From: Marivita sp. XM-24bin2 | GTDB taxonomy: Bacteria > Pseudomonadota > Alphaproteobacteria > Rhodobacterales > Rhodobacteraceae | Assembly: GCA_003149565.1 (NCBI GenBank) | Contig: QCWH01000003.1 | Span: 94,156-158,155, forward strand | DNA: 64,000 nucleotides | Direction: 5' to 3' | Position numbers and translations under genes: made by a program | The notes under the pieces: model-generated | Told to the model about the DNA's origin: nothing | What the model saw: only the letters and a program-made list of their open reading frames with translations | Database searches by the model: none | Part shown: in pieces, positions 52,628 to 61,285 of the stretch | How the letters are laid out: every line of letters starts with the position of its first letter | How positions within the stretch are numbered: position 1 is the first letter of the stretch

Positions 52628-53793
52628 AAGGGCAAGCCGATGTAATTTTCGGCAAGATCGCGTCGCGCCGTTTCAGACTGCGACAAGTGGTAAAGCGTCG
52701 CCTTGCGCATCTGCGCGGCAAAGCTGTCTTCGCCGTCGAACTGGTGAAGCATTGTCGTCATCTGCCAGCTGAACCGCATTGCTTTCCAAATGCGCAGCAA
52801 GGCGCGCTCGGAATAGGAGTCAATTCCAGCGCAATCGTTCTTCTTCACAGCGTCAATCAGCGCCTGATACAGGTAATGCACGTCGGACACCGCAAGGTTA
52901 AGACCCTTGGCCCCGGTCGGAGGTACGATATGCGCGGCATCCCCAACAAGGAACAGCCGACCCCAACGCAATGGTTCGCTAACAAAGGACCGCAACGGAG
53001 CGATGGATTTCTCAATCGACGGGCCTGTCTCCATCTGGTCCGCAACCGCTGACGGCAGGCAGGATTTCAGGGTGGTCCAGAAGCGCTCGTCGCTCCAGTC
53101 CTCGACCTTATCGGTCAGGGGCACCTGAACATAATAGCGACTGAGCCTTTCACTGCGCATTGAGGCCAAGGCAAACCCCTTTGACGAATTGGCGTAGATC
53201 AGCTCTTCATGAGCAGGCTTTGTCCGCGACAAAACACCAAGCCATCCAAACGGATAGACACGCTCAAATTCGCGACGCTTGTCCTCCGGGATTGTCTTGC
53301 GGCTCACGCCGTGAAACCCGTCACACCCAGCAACATAAGCGCAATCGAGCCGCGTCCGCGCCCCGTCAACGCTGTACTCGACATATGGCGCGGAGCTGTC
53401 AGCATCGTGGATCACGACATCCTCAACCCCATGCACAATGGTTGCCCCAATCGCATCCTGCGCGGCGTAAAGATCGGCTGTGACCTCGGTCTGGCCGTAC
53501 ACCATTACAGAGGTGCCCGTCAGTTCCTTGAAATTGATCCGAACCATCAATTCGTCATCGGTCAGAAAGCAGCCGTCATGCGGCAGACCTTCGGCCGCCA
53601 TACGGCCACCGACCCCGGCTTCCTGCAGCATCGCCACGGTGCCCGCCTCCAAGACGCCCGCTCGGATCCGCGACAAGACGTGCTCGCGCGTTGCCCGTTC
53701 AAGGATGACAGTCGCGACACCCGCTTTGTTCAAAAGCTGGGACAATAATAGGCCTGACGGCCCGCCTCCGATGATGGCAACTTCGGTTTTCAT
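52624..53793 (-). CDS. pobA: 4-hydroxybenzoate 3-monooxygenase
   Basis: A 389-residue group A flavoprotein, the expected PobA length. Motifs: VAIIGGGPSGLLLSQLL (FAD), CDGFHGVSR (DG), and LFLVGDAAHIVPPTGAKGLNLAVSD (GD). It hydroxylates 4-hydroxybenzoate to protocatechuate with NADPH, feeding pcaHG. ATG 53793 follows GGAGG; an in-frame start 30 codons upstream is rejected. It diverges from the AraC gene. Confidence 0.95.
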   Translation of the reverse strand: MKTEVAIIGGGPSGLLLSQLLNKAGVATVILERATREHVLSRIRAGVLEAGTVAMLQEAGVGGRMAAEGLPHDGCFLTDDELMVRINFKELTGTSVMVYGQTEVTADLYAAQDAIGATIVHGVEDVVIHDADSSAPYVEYSVDGARTRLDCAYVAGCDGFHGVSRKTIPEDKRREFERVYPFGWLGVLSRTKPAHEELIYANSSKGFALASMRSERLSRYYVQVPLTDKVEDWSDERFWTTLKSCLPSAVADQMETGPSIEKSIAPLRSFVSEPLRWGRLFLVGDAAHIVPPTGAKGLNLAVSDVHYLYQALIDAVKKNDCAGIDSYSERALLRIWKAMRFSWQMTTMLHQFDGEDSFAAQMRKATLYHLSQSETARRDLAENYIGLPF

Positions 53794-53885
53794 GGCCGCC
53801 CTCCTCCTGACGTGTGAAAGATGTCTAAAGACGAGCGCGCAGGTCAGGAATGGCCTCACAGCGCCTGCAATGGTAAGAATCAAAC

Positions 53886-54737
53886 ATGACTACGCAAAAT
53901 ACCATTCCAGCTTTCGGCCTTTATGGTGAATCCGACCAATTCCCCGACGTGATCCACTATGAGGATTTCTCGGTTCGCGCCCCAATTCATGACTGGCGCA
54001 TCCTGCCACATCGCCATGGACAAATGTCACAGCTATTCATGGTCGAAGACGGCTGGATCGACGCAACAGTCGACGGCGAAAAGTACCAGATTTCAAAAAA
54101 CGAATTTCTATACATTCCAAATAATTGTGTTCATGAGTTCATGTTTCGCCCGAACTCTCAAGGCAAGATCTTTTCTTTACCCGTCACTATCGTGCAGACC
54201 ATCTCACCAGCCACGGACCAACTGCTGACCACGCTCTCAGAACCGTTTGTCGGAACGATCTCGCACAGCCTTGATCGCATGGCACGGCTTCTGCGCGACA
54301 CCATCGATTCAGCCACATCATTTCGGGGCCAGCAGGTTGTCGGATTGGCACATTCCGTGCTCGCCAATCTGGCCGAAACCAGCTTGACCGAAAGCCCAGC
54401 TGCGCAGAAAACGAAGCATGCCCGGCTGTTTGCGCTGGATGCTTTGATTGTAGAGCACCTGTCCGACAATTGGTCGGCATCCGATTTTGCAGAGGCATTG
54501 TCGATAAGCACCGGCCATCTCAGCCGCTTATGCCGCGCCGCCAAGGGTGTCGGTGCAGCGGCCTATATCGAGCAGCATCAAATGCAGGAAGCCTGCCGCC
54601 TGCTGGCCTTCACTCAATTGCCCGTATCGGAAATCGGCTACCGGCTTGGCTTTATGGACCCGTCGTATTTTTCCAAACGGTTTCGTGCGGCGCGCGGACA
54701 GACCCCAACGGACTATCGGGCACGCTTCACGAATTGA
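53886..54737 (+). CDS. AraC family regulator, PobR-like
   Basis: A 283-residue protein: N-terminal cupin sensor (HDWRILPHRHGQMSQLFMVEDG, FLYIPNNCVHEFMF) and C-terminal AraC double HTH (SASDFAEALSISTGHLSRLCRAAKG, PVSEIGYRLGFMDPSYFSKRFRAARGQTPTDYRARF). It is divergent from pobA with a 92-bp gap, the usual place for a PobR-type activator that senses 4-hydroxybenzoate. Its 3' end overlaps the convergent acyl-CoA dehydrogenase gene by 11 bp. Confidence 0.88.
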   Translation: MTTQNTIPAFGLYGESDQFPDVIHYEDFSVRAPIHDWRILPHRHGQMSQLFMVEDGWIDATVDGEKYQISKNEFLYIPNNCVHEFMFRPNSQGKIFSLPVTIVQTISPATDQLLTTLSEPFVGTISHSLDRMARLLRDTIDSATSFRGQQVVGLAHSVLANLAETSLTESPAAQKTKHARLFALDALIVEHLSDNWSASDFAEALSISTGHLSRLCRAAKGVGAAAYIEQHQMQEACRLLAFTQLPVSEIGYRLGFMDPSYFSKRFRAARGQTPTDYRARFTN

Positions 54738-56256
54738 ATACGTGTGCGGCCAATGTCGAAATCCGCTCTGGCTCGGGATGCTTCTCTGCGAGAGCTGCAC
54801 ATGTCTCCCAACATGCCCGGAAATAGAGCTGCGCGGTAGACTGAGCGAACGCATGCGCATCTGTCTCCGGAGCGTCGCTTGCGCGCAGTCTATCGCGCCA
54901 GGCCTGCCACTCTGAAAGCTCAGCCATCACAGGTCCCGAAGCATTGCAAAGTTCTGTGATCATGTCCGCAAACTGATCCGACCCCGGCCCTTTCAAACCG
55001 CGCGTGGCCAGGCTCCTCTCGTGGATTCCGTTTGCCCCTTCGTAGATCGACGTGATCCGGGCATCGCGCCAAACCTGACTGAGCTGGTATTCATTGAGGT
55101 AGCCATAGCCCCCAAGAACTTGAATCCCCAAATCCGCCGACCGGATCCCAGCCTCTGAACAGAAAACTTTGCACAGCGGTGTCAGGAAACTTACGAGATC
55201 AGGGCGCTCGCCCTTCTCCATTTCAACATAGGCCAGATGGCACATGGCACGGGCCCCGATGGCAAGAGAGGCCTGCTCATGAAGCATGCGCTGTACATCA
55301 GCGTGATCGCACAATCGAGCAGGCGTGCCATCCTTGCGCCTCCCTTGCACGCGGTCTGTCGCATATGCATCCGCGATGTGGGCCGCGCGCGCCGCGTGGG
55401 CAACCCCCTGCAACGCAACATCCAGTCGGGCATGGTTCATAACGGTAAACATCGCCTTCAGCCCATCGCCCTCGGCTCCAATCAGGTCCGCGACGGCACC
55501 ATTGAACCGCAATTGACAGGTCGGGGAGGCATGCAGACCAAGCTTGTCCTCAATCCGTGTCACGGTGACACCTGCCCCCGCCGGACACAGGAAAAGCGAA
55601 AGCCCCTTCAAACCATCCTCCACCGACCCGCTGCGCGCCAAAACCAGGTGGAGTATGCTTTCCGACATGTCTTGATCGCCGCCGGAGATAAAAATCTTCT
55701 CGCCATTGAGCCGCCAATGGTCGCCATCACGGTCCGCCCGACACCTGATCGCCGACAGGTCCGATCCTGCACCCGCTTCGGTCAGACACATTGTCGACAA
55801 AACCTCGCCGGACGCCAGACGCGGGATCCACGTCTCCTGCTGGCCCTGGGTCCCGAAATGTAACAACGTCTCGATTGCGCCCGGAACCAAACCACACACC
55901 ATCTGCATCGCATGGTTGGCTCCGCTGAAAACCTCGGACACACCCGCTGCCACCAATGGTGACTGCGCCATGCCGCCGAAACGCTCCGGCGCTTGCAGCC
56001 CCTGCCACCCGGCCTCAGCAAGCTGCGCATAAGCGTCGACAAAGCCGTCCGGCATAAGCACGCGACCTTCGACAAGCCTTGCACCTTGCGCGTCGCCAAT
56101 TACGTTCAACGGGGCGAGAACGCCCTCGGCGAACTGGGCAAAATGGGCAAGGATATCTTCCGAAAGACTGTCGTCCCACTCAGCCACCGCCGTCGCCCCC
56201 GCCACGTGACGAAGTGAGAACAGGATGTCGTCGGTCGGTGCCGCGAAGTCGGTCAC
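54727..56256 (-). CDS. Acyl-CoA dehydrogenase
   Basis: A 509-residue acyl-CoA dehydrogenase, longer than the usual 380 because of N- and C-terminal extensions as in the DmdC-like class. Motifs: MCLTEAGAGSDLSAIRCRA (FAD), GDHWRLNGEKIFISGGD, and YEGANGIHERSLATRG carrying the catalytic Glu. The start is GTG at 56256, preceded by AGGAGG inside the previous gene's end. It is 3 bp after the amidohydrolase, so both belong to one side-chain-degradation operon, perhaps desaturating dihydrocinnamoyl-CoA. Confidence 0.88.
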   Translation of the reverse strand: MTDFAAPTDDILFSLRHVAGATAVAEWDDSLSEDILAHFAQFAEGVLAPLNVIGDAQGARLVEGRVLMPDGFVDAYAQLAEAGWQGLQAPERFGGMAQSPLVAAGVSEVFSGANHAMQMVCGLVPGAIETLLHFGTQGQQETWIPRLASGEVLSTMCLTEAGAGSDLSAIRCRADRDGDHWRLNGEKIFISGGDQDMSESILHLVLARSGSVEDGLKGLSLFLCPAGAGVTVTRIEDKLGLHASPTCQLRFNGAVADLIGAEGDGLKAMFTVMNHARLDVALQGVAHAARAAHIADAYATDRVQGRRKDGTPARLCDHADVQRMLHEQASLAIGARAMCHLAYVEMEKGERPDLVSFLTPLCKVFCSEAGIRSADLGIQVLGGYGYLNEYQLSQVWRDARITSIYEGANGIHERSLATRGLKGPGSDQFADMITELCNASGPVMAELSEWQAWRDRLRASDAPETDAHAFAQSTAQLYFRACWETCAALAEKHPEPERISTLAAHVFNS

Positions 56257-56259
56257 GGG

Positions 56260-57156
56260 TCAGCCCTCCTGACCCGAAACACCCAAGAGACGCAGCGCAT
56301 TTTCCTTGAGGATCAAAGGACGGACTTCATCTTTGAACGGCGCATCGGCAAAGTCCTTGAGCCAGCGATCCGGCGTGATGGCAGGCCAATCCGAGCCGAA
56401 CAACATCTTCTTTTTCAGGATTGAATTGGCGTATTTGATAAAGATCTCAGGGAAGTATTTCGGCGACCAGCCGGACATATCGAAATAGACATTCGGTTTG
56501 TGCTGCGCGACAGCGAGACCCTCTTCGGTCCAGGGGAAGCTCGGATGCGCCAAAACGATCGGCATATCGGGGAAATCCACGGCCACATCATCCAGATGCA
56601 TCGGGTTCGAATACTTGAGCCGCATGCCCATCCCGCCCCGCATCCCAGAGCCGACTCCTGTCTGCCCGGTGTGGAACAGGGTGATCACGCCCTCTTCTGC
56701 ACAGGCTTCCAGAACCGTGTAACAGGCCTCGCGATCATTTGGGAAAAACCCCTGCATGGTTGGATGAAACTTGAACCCACGCACTCCGAAATCCCGCACC
56801 AAACGGCGCACCTCGCGGGCACCCGCCTTGCCTTTGTGCGGATCGACGGAGGCAAAGGGGATCAGAATGTGGTCGTTTTCGGCACAGAGCTGCGCCACTT
56901 CTTCGTTAGAGTACCGCCGAAACCCGGTTTCGCGCTCGGCATCGACAGGAAAGATCACCGCCGCGATATTGCGTTCCCGATAATAGGCGGCCGTATCCTG
57001 AACCGTTGGCAACATTCCCTCTGCGCCCACTGGATTCCTGAAATACGCAGCCATACCGGCTTGGAACTCATTGTAGCCGTCATCGCGGCACTGATTGCAG
57101 GGTTCTTCAGCATGTGTATGGAAATCAATGGCTTGCACCTTTGAAAAGTCGACCAT
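56260..57156 (-). CDS. Amidohydrolase-family hydrolase, CouO-like
   Basis: A 298-residue amidohydrolase-2 protein. Metal-binding residues appear as AIDFHTHAEEP at the N-terminus, RGFKFHPTMQGFFPND, VLAHPSFPW and FGSDWPAITP. Its sequence type matches CouO-like 4-hydroxyphenyl-beta-ketoacyl-CoA hydrolases of p-coumarate catabolism, which release 4-hydroxybenzoate. The second of two close ATGs (57156) was chosen because AGGAGG lies 6 bases ahead. It forms an operon with the acyl-CoA dehydrogenase and is divergent from a crotonase. CouO identity is an inference from family and context. Confidence 0.8.
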   Translation of the reverse strand: MVDFSKVQAIDFHTHAEEPCNQCRDDGYNEFQAGMAAYFRNPVGAEGMLPTVQDTAAYYRERNIAAVIFPVDAERETGFRRYSNEEVAQLCAENDHILIPFASVDPHKGKAGAREVRRLVRDFGVRGFKFHPTMQGFFPNDREACYTVLEACAEEGVITLFHTGQTGVGSGMRGGMGMRLKYSNPMHLDDVAVDFPDMPIVLAHPSFPWTEEGLAVAQHKPNVYFDMSGWSPKYFPEIFIKYANSILKKKMLFGSDWPAITPDRWLKDFADAPFKDEVRPLILKENALRLLGVSGQEG

Positions 57157-57259
57157 CGCCATCCTCCTGCCGTGTCGATTTCGCTATGTTAAAAAACGCT
57201 ATACAGCAAAACCGTTTACATATACAACAAAAGTCATTGGCACAGACGGGGAGGGTCAC

Positions 57260-58048
57260 ATGCACGACGGCGCAGCACGGTCCGAAGCGGTTACACGCGT
57301 CGAGATCGACGGCGACATCGCGACGGTGATCTTTGACCGACCTGAAAAGCGCAACGCAATGAACGACGCGCTTGTTGACGAGCTTGATCAATTCTTTTCG
57401 CGCCCGCCCGAAGGCGTAAACGCTGTGATCCTGCGCGGAGAAGGTGGGCATTTCTGCTCGGGCCTGGACCTAGCCGAGCATGAACAACGCCCCCCGATCG
57501 ATGGCGTCTATCACTCTCGCAACTGGCACCGTGTGTCCGAATTGATCGAGTTCGGCGGCCTGCCCGTGATTTCCGTTCTTACCGGAGCGGTGATCGGCGG
57601 TGGGTTGGAAATCGCGGCCTCGACCCATGTGCGTATCGCCGAACCCACAGCCCGGTTCCAGCTGCCCGAAGGCCGGCGTGGGATTTTTGTCGGAGGCGGG
57701 GCAACCGTTCGCGTTGGCCGCATCATCGGCGCGGATCGCATGCGTGAAATGATGCTGACGGGTCGGAACTACGGTGCCGAAGACGCGCTGTCTCTTGGGT
57801 TGGCGCACTACGCCGTGGGTGATGGCGAAGGATTGGCCCTGGCGCACAAGCTGGCGCGCAAGATCGCCGACAATGCGCCCTTCTCGAATTACCTGATGAT
57901 CAATGCCATCTCACGTATCAACGACATGTCACGCTCTGACGGTCTGTTCACCGAAAGCCTTGCTGCAGCCATGTGCCAGACATCCGATGGCGCTAAGGAA
58001 GGGTTGCGCGCATTTCTTGAGAAAAGGGAACCAAACTTCAGAAAATAG
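57260..58048 (+). CDS. Enoyl-CoA hydratase/isomerase (crotonase)
   Basis: A 262-residue crotonase. Oxyanion-hole segments are HFCSGLDLAEHEQR and LTGAVIGGGLEIAASTHVRI, with a catalytic Glu in FQLPEGRRGIFVGGGATVRVGR. It is not the hydroxycinnamoyl-CoA hydratase-lyase (HCHL) type by sequence. A non-aldolytic hydratase, as in the CouM route, fits the adjacent CouO-like hydrolase. GAGGG precedes the ATG at 57260; an in-frame frame extends upstream through the promoter and is not used. Confidence 0.87.
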   Translation: MHDGAARSEAVTRVEIDGDIATVIFDRPEKRNAMNDALVDELDQFFSRPPEGVNAVILRGEGGHFCSGLDLAEHEQRPPIDGVYHSRNWHRVSELIEFGGLPVISVLTGAVIGGGLEIAASTHVRIAEPTARFQLPEGRRGIFVGGGATVRVGRIIGADRMREMMLTGRNYGAEDALSLGLAHYAVGDGEGLALAHKLARKIADNAPFSNYLMINAISRINDMSRSDGLFTESLAAAMCQTSDGAKEGLRAFLEKREPNFRK

Positions 58049-58218
58049 CATGGCGGGCCGAGCAAAGGCTCTTGCGAACAAGCATTGCCCAAAATGCACG
58101 TTTCTCACCATCACCCGACCAGTGAAGACATTTCGTTTCAGACCCTTCTGTCAGTAGATGAAGCGGAGTGTTCACAAAGAAACACGGTCAACACACTTAA
58201 AATCTGGGAGGATTTAAA

Positions 58219-59256
58219 ATGAAAAGACGAAGCTTCGTAAAAAGCGCTGTTTTCGGCGCGGCTGCTGCATTGGCAGTGTCCAGTGCAGCATATGCACAAG
58301 AGGTCACGCTGCGCCTGCACCAATTCCTGCCGCCCCCCGCCCCGGTGCCCGCGCAAATCCTCAAGCCTTGGGCCGCTCAGGTCGAAGAGGCCTCTGGTGG
58401 TCGGATCAAGATCGAACATTTCGACGCAATGTCTCTGGGCGGTCGTCCGCCCGAACTGATGGACCAGGCGCGCGATGGCGTGGTCGATCTGTCCATGACC
58501 GTTGTGGGTTACACGCCCGGCCGCTTCCCGCGCACCGAAGTGTTTGAACTGCCCTTCATGATGACCGATCCGGTCGCGACGGCCAAAGCTTATTGGGAAA
58601 TGGTCGAAACAGACTTCCAGAACAATGAATACAAGGACGTCAAAGTCCTCGGCGCCTGGGTTCATGGCCCCGGCCAGATCCACTCGACCGACGGTGTAAC
58701 CAGCCTTGAGGACATGAAGGGCCTGACTCTGCGTGGTCCGACCCGGATCATCAACGACTTGCTCTCCGAATTGGGCGCGGAACCCGTGGGCATGCCGCTG
58801 CCGGCGATCCCCGAAGCGCTGTCCAAAGGCGTCGTCAAAGCCACCGTGATCCCGTGGGAAGTCACCACCGCCATCCGCCTGTCGGAACTGGTCAGCAATC
58901 ACACCGAGTTCGCCGGAGAGGAAGCACTCTACACCGCGGCTATCGTACTGGTGATGAACAAGGCCAAATACGAAGCCCTGCCCGACGATCTGCGTGCGAT
59001 CCTCGACGCGGAATCCGGCGCTAAGCTGTCTGCATTCGCGACACAGGTGATGTGGGATATGGACGCCCCGGCCCGCGAAATCGCCGTAAACGCCGGCAAT
59101 ACGATCGTCGAACTCGACGAAGCCGAGGTCGCGCGCTGGAAAGAAGCCTCCCAGCCGGTAATCGACCGCTGGATCGCCGACATGGACGCCAAGGGCATCG
59201 ACGGCGCAGCCCTGATCGAACAGGCCAAGTCGCTGATCGCCAAACACGGCAGCTAA
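58219..59256 (+). CDS. DctP-type TRAP solute-binding protein
   Basis: A 345-residue periplasmic binding protein. Signal peptide MKRRSFVKSAVFGAAAALAVSSAAYAQ, then EVTLRLHQFLPP. The family's carboxylate-binding Arg lies in KGLTLRGPTRIINDLL, followed by GMPLPAIPEALSKGVVKATVIPW. GGGAGG precedes the ATG. It leads a DctPQM operon placed amid hydroxycinnamate genes. TRAP systems of this kind (TarPQM in Rhodopseudomonas palustris) import p-coumarate and similar acids, so an aromatic acid ligand is likely. Confidence 0.92.
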   Translation: MKRRSFVKSAVFGAAAALAVSSAAYAQEVTLRLHQFLPPPAPVPAQILKPWAAQVEEASGGRIKIEHFDAMSLGGRPPELMDQARDGVVDLSMTVVGYTPGRFPRTEVFELPFMMTDPVATAKAYWEMVETDFQNNEYKDVKVLGAWVHGPGQIHSTDGVTSLEDMKGLTLRGPTRIINDLLSELGAEPVGMPLPAIPEALSKGVVKATVIPWEVTTAIRLSELVSNHTEFAGEEALYTAAIVLVMNKAKYEALPDDLRAILDAESGAKLSAFATQVMWDMDAPAREIAVNAGNTIVELDEAEVARWKEASQPVIDRWIADMDAKGIDGAALIEQAKSLIAKHGS

Positions 59257-59279
59257 TCCACTCGAGCAGTCTCAACGGA

Positions 59280-59298
59280 GGGCCGTGTCAAGCGGCCC
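59280..59298. other. Stem-loop between dctP and dctQ genes
   Basis: GGGCCG (59280-59285) pairs with CGGCCC (59293-59298) around seven bases. It lies 23 bp after the binding-protein stop. Such a hairpin between binding-protein and membrane genes often lowers downstream expression. That role is inferred. Confidence 0.45.
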
Positions 59299-59321
59299 CC
59301 GTTCATCAAGGAGAGGGCGGA

Positions 59322-59834
59322 ATGTACAGGCAGGCTCGCACCATTGCTGAAATGATTGCACGCGCGCTCGCCATCGCGGGCGGAGCTGTTCTTCTGTGTT
59401 TGATCGTGCTCACCTGCATTTCGATCATCGGCCGCGCACTCGTGCCTTTCGATATCGGGCTTGGCCCCATCAGGGGAATTTATGACATGACCGAAATCGG
59501 AATGGCTGCTGCCATCTTCGCCTTTCTGCCCTGGGCACAGTTCAACGAAGCCCACGCGCGGGTCGATCTGTTTCAACCCGTAATGCCCAAAACGATGGAC
59601 CGGATGCTCGACCTTTTGTTCAATCTCGGCATGCTGGTTGTCGCCGTCGTTGGCACGTGGCGGTTATATCTTGGTATGCAGGACAAACTGTCCTTTGGCG
59701 AAACCACCCTCATTGCCCAAATCCCTGTCTGGCAGGGTTATGCAGCGAGCCTTGTCGGCGCGGTGGGCTTTATCGTTGTTGCCGCGTTTTGTGTACTGAG
59801 GTCCGGTCGCCGCATTGCCGGTCTCGTGGACTAG
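59322..59834 (+). CDS. TRAP transporter small permease (DctQ)
   Basis: A 170-residue protein with four transmembrane helices (AIAGGAVLLCLIVLTCISII, MAAAIFAFLPWAQF, LFNLGMLVVAVVGTW, AASLVGAVGFIVVAAFCVL), typical of DctQ. The start at 59322 follows GGAGAGGGCGG; the frame is open upstream but noncoding. It is 65 bp after the binding protein and 11 bp before dctM. Confidence 0.9.
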   Translation: MYRQARTIAEMIARALAIAGGAVLLCLIVLTCISIIGRALVPFDIGLGPIRGIYDMTEIGMAAAIFAFLPWAQFNEAHARVDLFQPVMPKTMDRMLDLLFNLGMLVVAVVGTWRLYLGMQDKLSFGETTLIAQIPVWQGYAASLVGAVGFIVVAAFCVLRSGRRIAGLVD

Positions 59835-59845
59835 GAGGCCAGACG

Positions 59846-61174
59846 ATGACGAATATTGAACTGGCGCTCTGGTCCTTTCCGGTTCTTCTGGTCCTCGTCT
59901 TCCTGCGCGCACCCATTGCGCTGGCGATGATCGGCGTTGGCGTCGGCGGCACGTATCTGGTGATCGGTTCGTCCATGATGACCCTGAACCAGTTGAAAAC
60001 GCTGACCTATGGCACGTTTTCCAACTATTCTTTCTCGATTATCCCGCTCTTCCTGCTGATGGGCCAATTCGCCACCCTGTCTGGCATGTCTGCTGCCCTC
60101 TTCCGCGCCGCGGAGAGTTTTTTGGGTCACCGTAAAGGTGGTGTCGCGATGTCCGCCGTCGGGGCCTGCGCGGGCTTCGGCGCGATCTGCGGTTCCTCGC
60201 TCGCCACCGCCGCCACGATGGGTCAAGTGGCCCTGCCCGAGCTGCGCCGCTACGGCTATCCCGGATCACTGGCGACTGGCGCACTGGCCGCTGGAGGCAC
60301 ACTGGGCATCCTGATCCCGCCCTCAGTGATCCTCGTGATCTACGCGATCCTGGCCGAACAGAATATCGAAAAGCTGTTTGTCGCAGCTTTGATCCCCGGC
60401 ATCCTTGCTGCCATCGGCTACATGATCGCTATCTCTGTCTGGGTCCGCATGTCCCCCAACAGCGCCGCCGTCAAAGACCGCGCGCCGTGGGGAGAGCGAA
60501 TGAAGGCCTTGGGACAGGTCTGGCCCGTGATCCTCATCTTCGTCGCCGTCGTCGGCGGGATATATGCCGGTATCTTCACCCCGACCGAGGCTGCCGCAGT
60601 CGGCGCAGCGGGCACGGGACTTGTTGCTTTTGCATCGGGACAGATGAGCTGGTCAAAACTCAGCCAAGCCATCTTGGCCACCGCCGCCTCTTCCGCGATG
60701 ATCTTCCTTATCATCCTGGGGGCAGGCATCTACAACAACTTCCTCTCACTCACTCAATTGCCGCAAACCGCGTCTGTCTGGGTCGGTGACCAAGGCTTCT
60801 CTCCTTGGTTCGTCCTGACCATCGTGTTGATCATGTATCTTGTCTTTGGCTGCGTGATGGACAGTCTTTCGATGGTTCTGCTGACGGTCCCGATCATCTT
60901 CCCGATCATGTCCGTCCTCGACTTCGGGATGAGCGTCAATGATTTCGGCCTTTGGTTCGGCATCCTCGTTTTGATCGTGGTCGAGGTAGGTTTGATCACG
61001 CCACCCGTGGGCATGAACCTCTTCATCATCAATTCGATGGCCAAGGAAACGCCCATCGGCCAGACCTACAAGGGCGCCCTGCCCTTTGTCATCACCGACA
61101 TGGTCCGCGTTGTGATCCTTGCCGCCTTCCCGCCGATCACGCTGTGGCTGGTCTGGGTGATCGACGCGCTGTGA
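59846..61174 (+). CDS. TRAP transporter large permease (DctM)
   Basis: A 442-residue permease with about twelve helices. The family signatures GAICGSSLATAATMGQVALPELRRYGY and AAGGTLGILIPPSVILVIYA are clear. It couples Na+ or H+ to solute import. ATG 59846 follows AGGAGG and lies 11 bp after dctQ. It is followed by a hairpin and then the sulfatase gene in the same direction. Confidence 0.95.
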   Translation: MTNIELALWSFPVLLVLVFLRAPIALAMIGVGVGGTYLVIGSSMMTLNQLKTLTYGTFSNYSFSIIPLFLLMGQFATLSGMSAALFRAAESFLGHRKGGVAMSAVGACAGFGAICGSSLATAATMGQVALPELRRYGYPGSLATGALAAGGTLGILIPPSVILVIYAILAEQNIEKLFVAALIPGILAAIGYMIAISVWVRMSPNSAAVKDRAPWGERMKALGQVWPVILIFVAVVGGIYAGIFTPTEAAAVGAAGTGLVAFASGQMSWSKLSQAILATAASSAMIFLIILGAGIYNNFLSLTQLPQTASVWVGDQGFSPWFVLTIVLIMYLVFGCVMDSLSMVLLTVPIIFPIMSVLDFGMSVNDFGLWFGILVLIVVEVGLITPPVGMNLFIINSMAKETPIGQTYKGALPFVITDMVRVVILAAFPPITLWLVWVIDAL

Positions 61175-61181
61175 CCTGTTC

Positions 61182-61207
61182 CCTTGCGCTGACACACCGG
61201 CGCAAGG
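61182..61207. other. Inverted repeat after dctM
   Basis: CCTTGCGC (61182-61189) pairs with GCGCAAGG (61200-61207) around ten bases. No T-run follows, so it may only partly separate the TRAP operon from the sulfatase gene 79 bp further on. Confidence 0.4.
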
Positions 61208-61285
61208 CATGTTCCCCCGACGCTGGACAGCGCCACCCCCGTGCGGCAAATCTAGGCTCCCGGACCACCTGCGAGAGACCACAGT

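Noticed and set aside
58050..58157. Short plus-strand frame after the crotonase gene (36 codons, with CPKC)
   Set aside because: There is no ribosome binding site, it begins 2 bp after the crotonase stop in an unconserved gap, and the CPKC motif alone is too little evidence.
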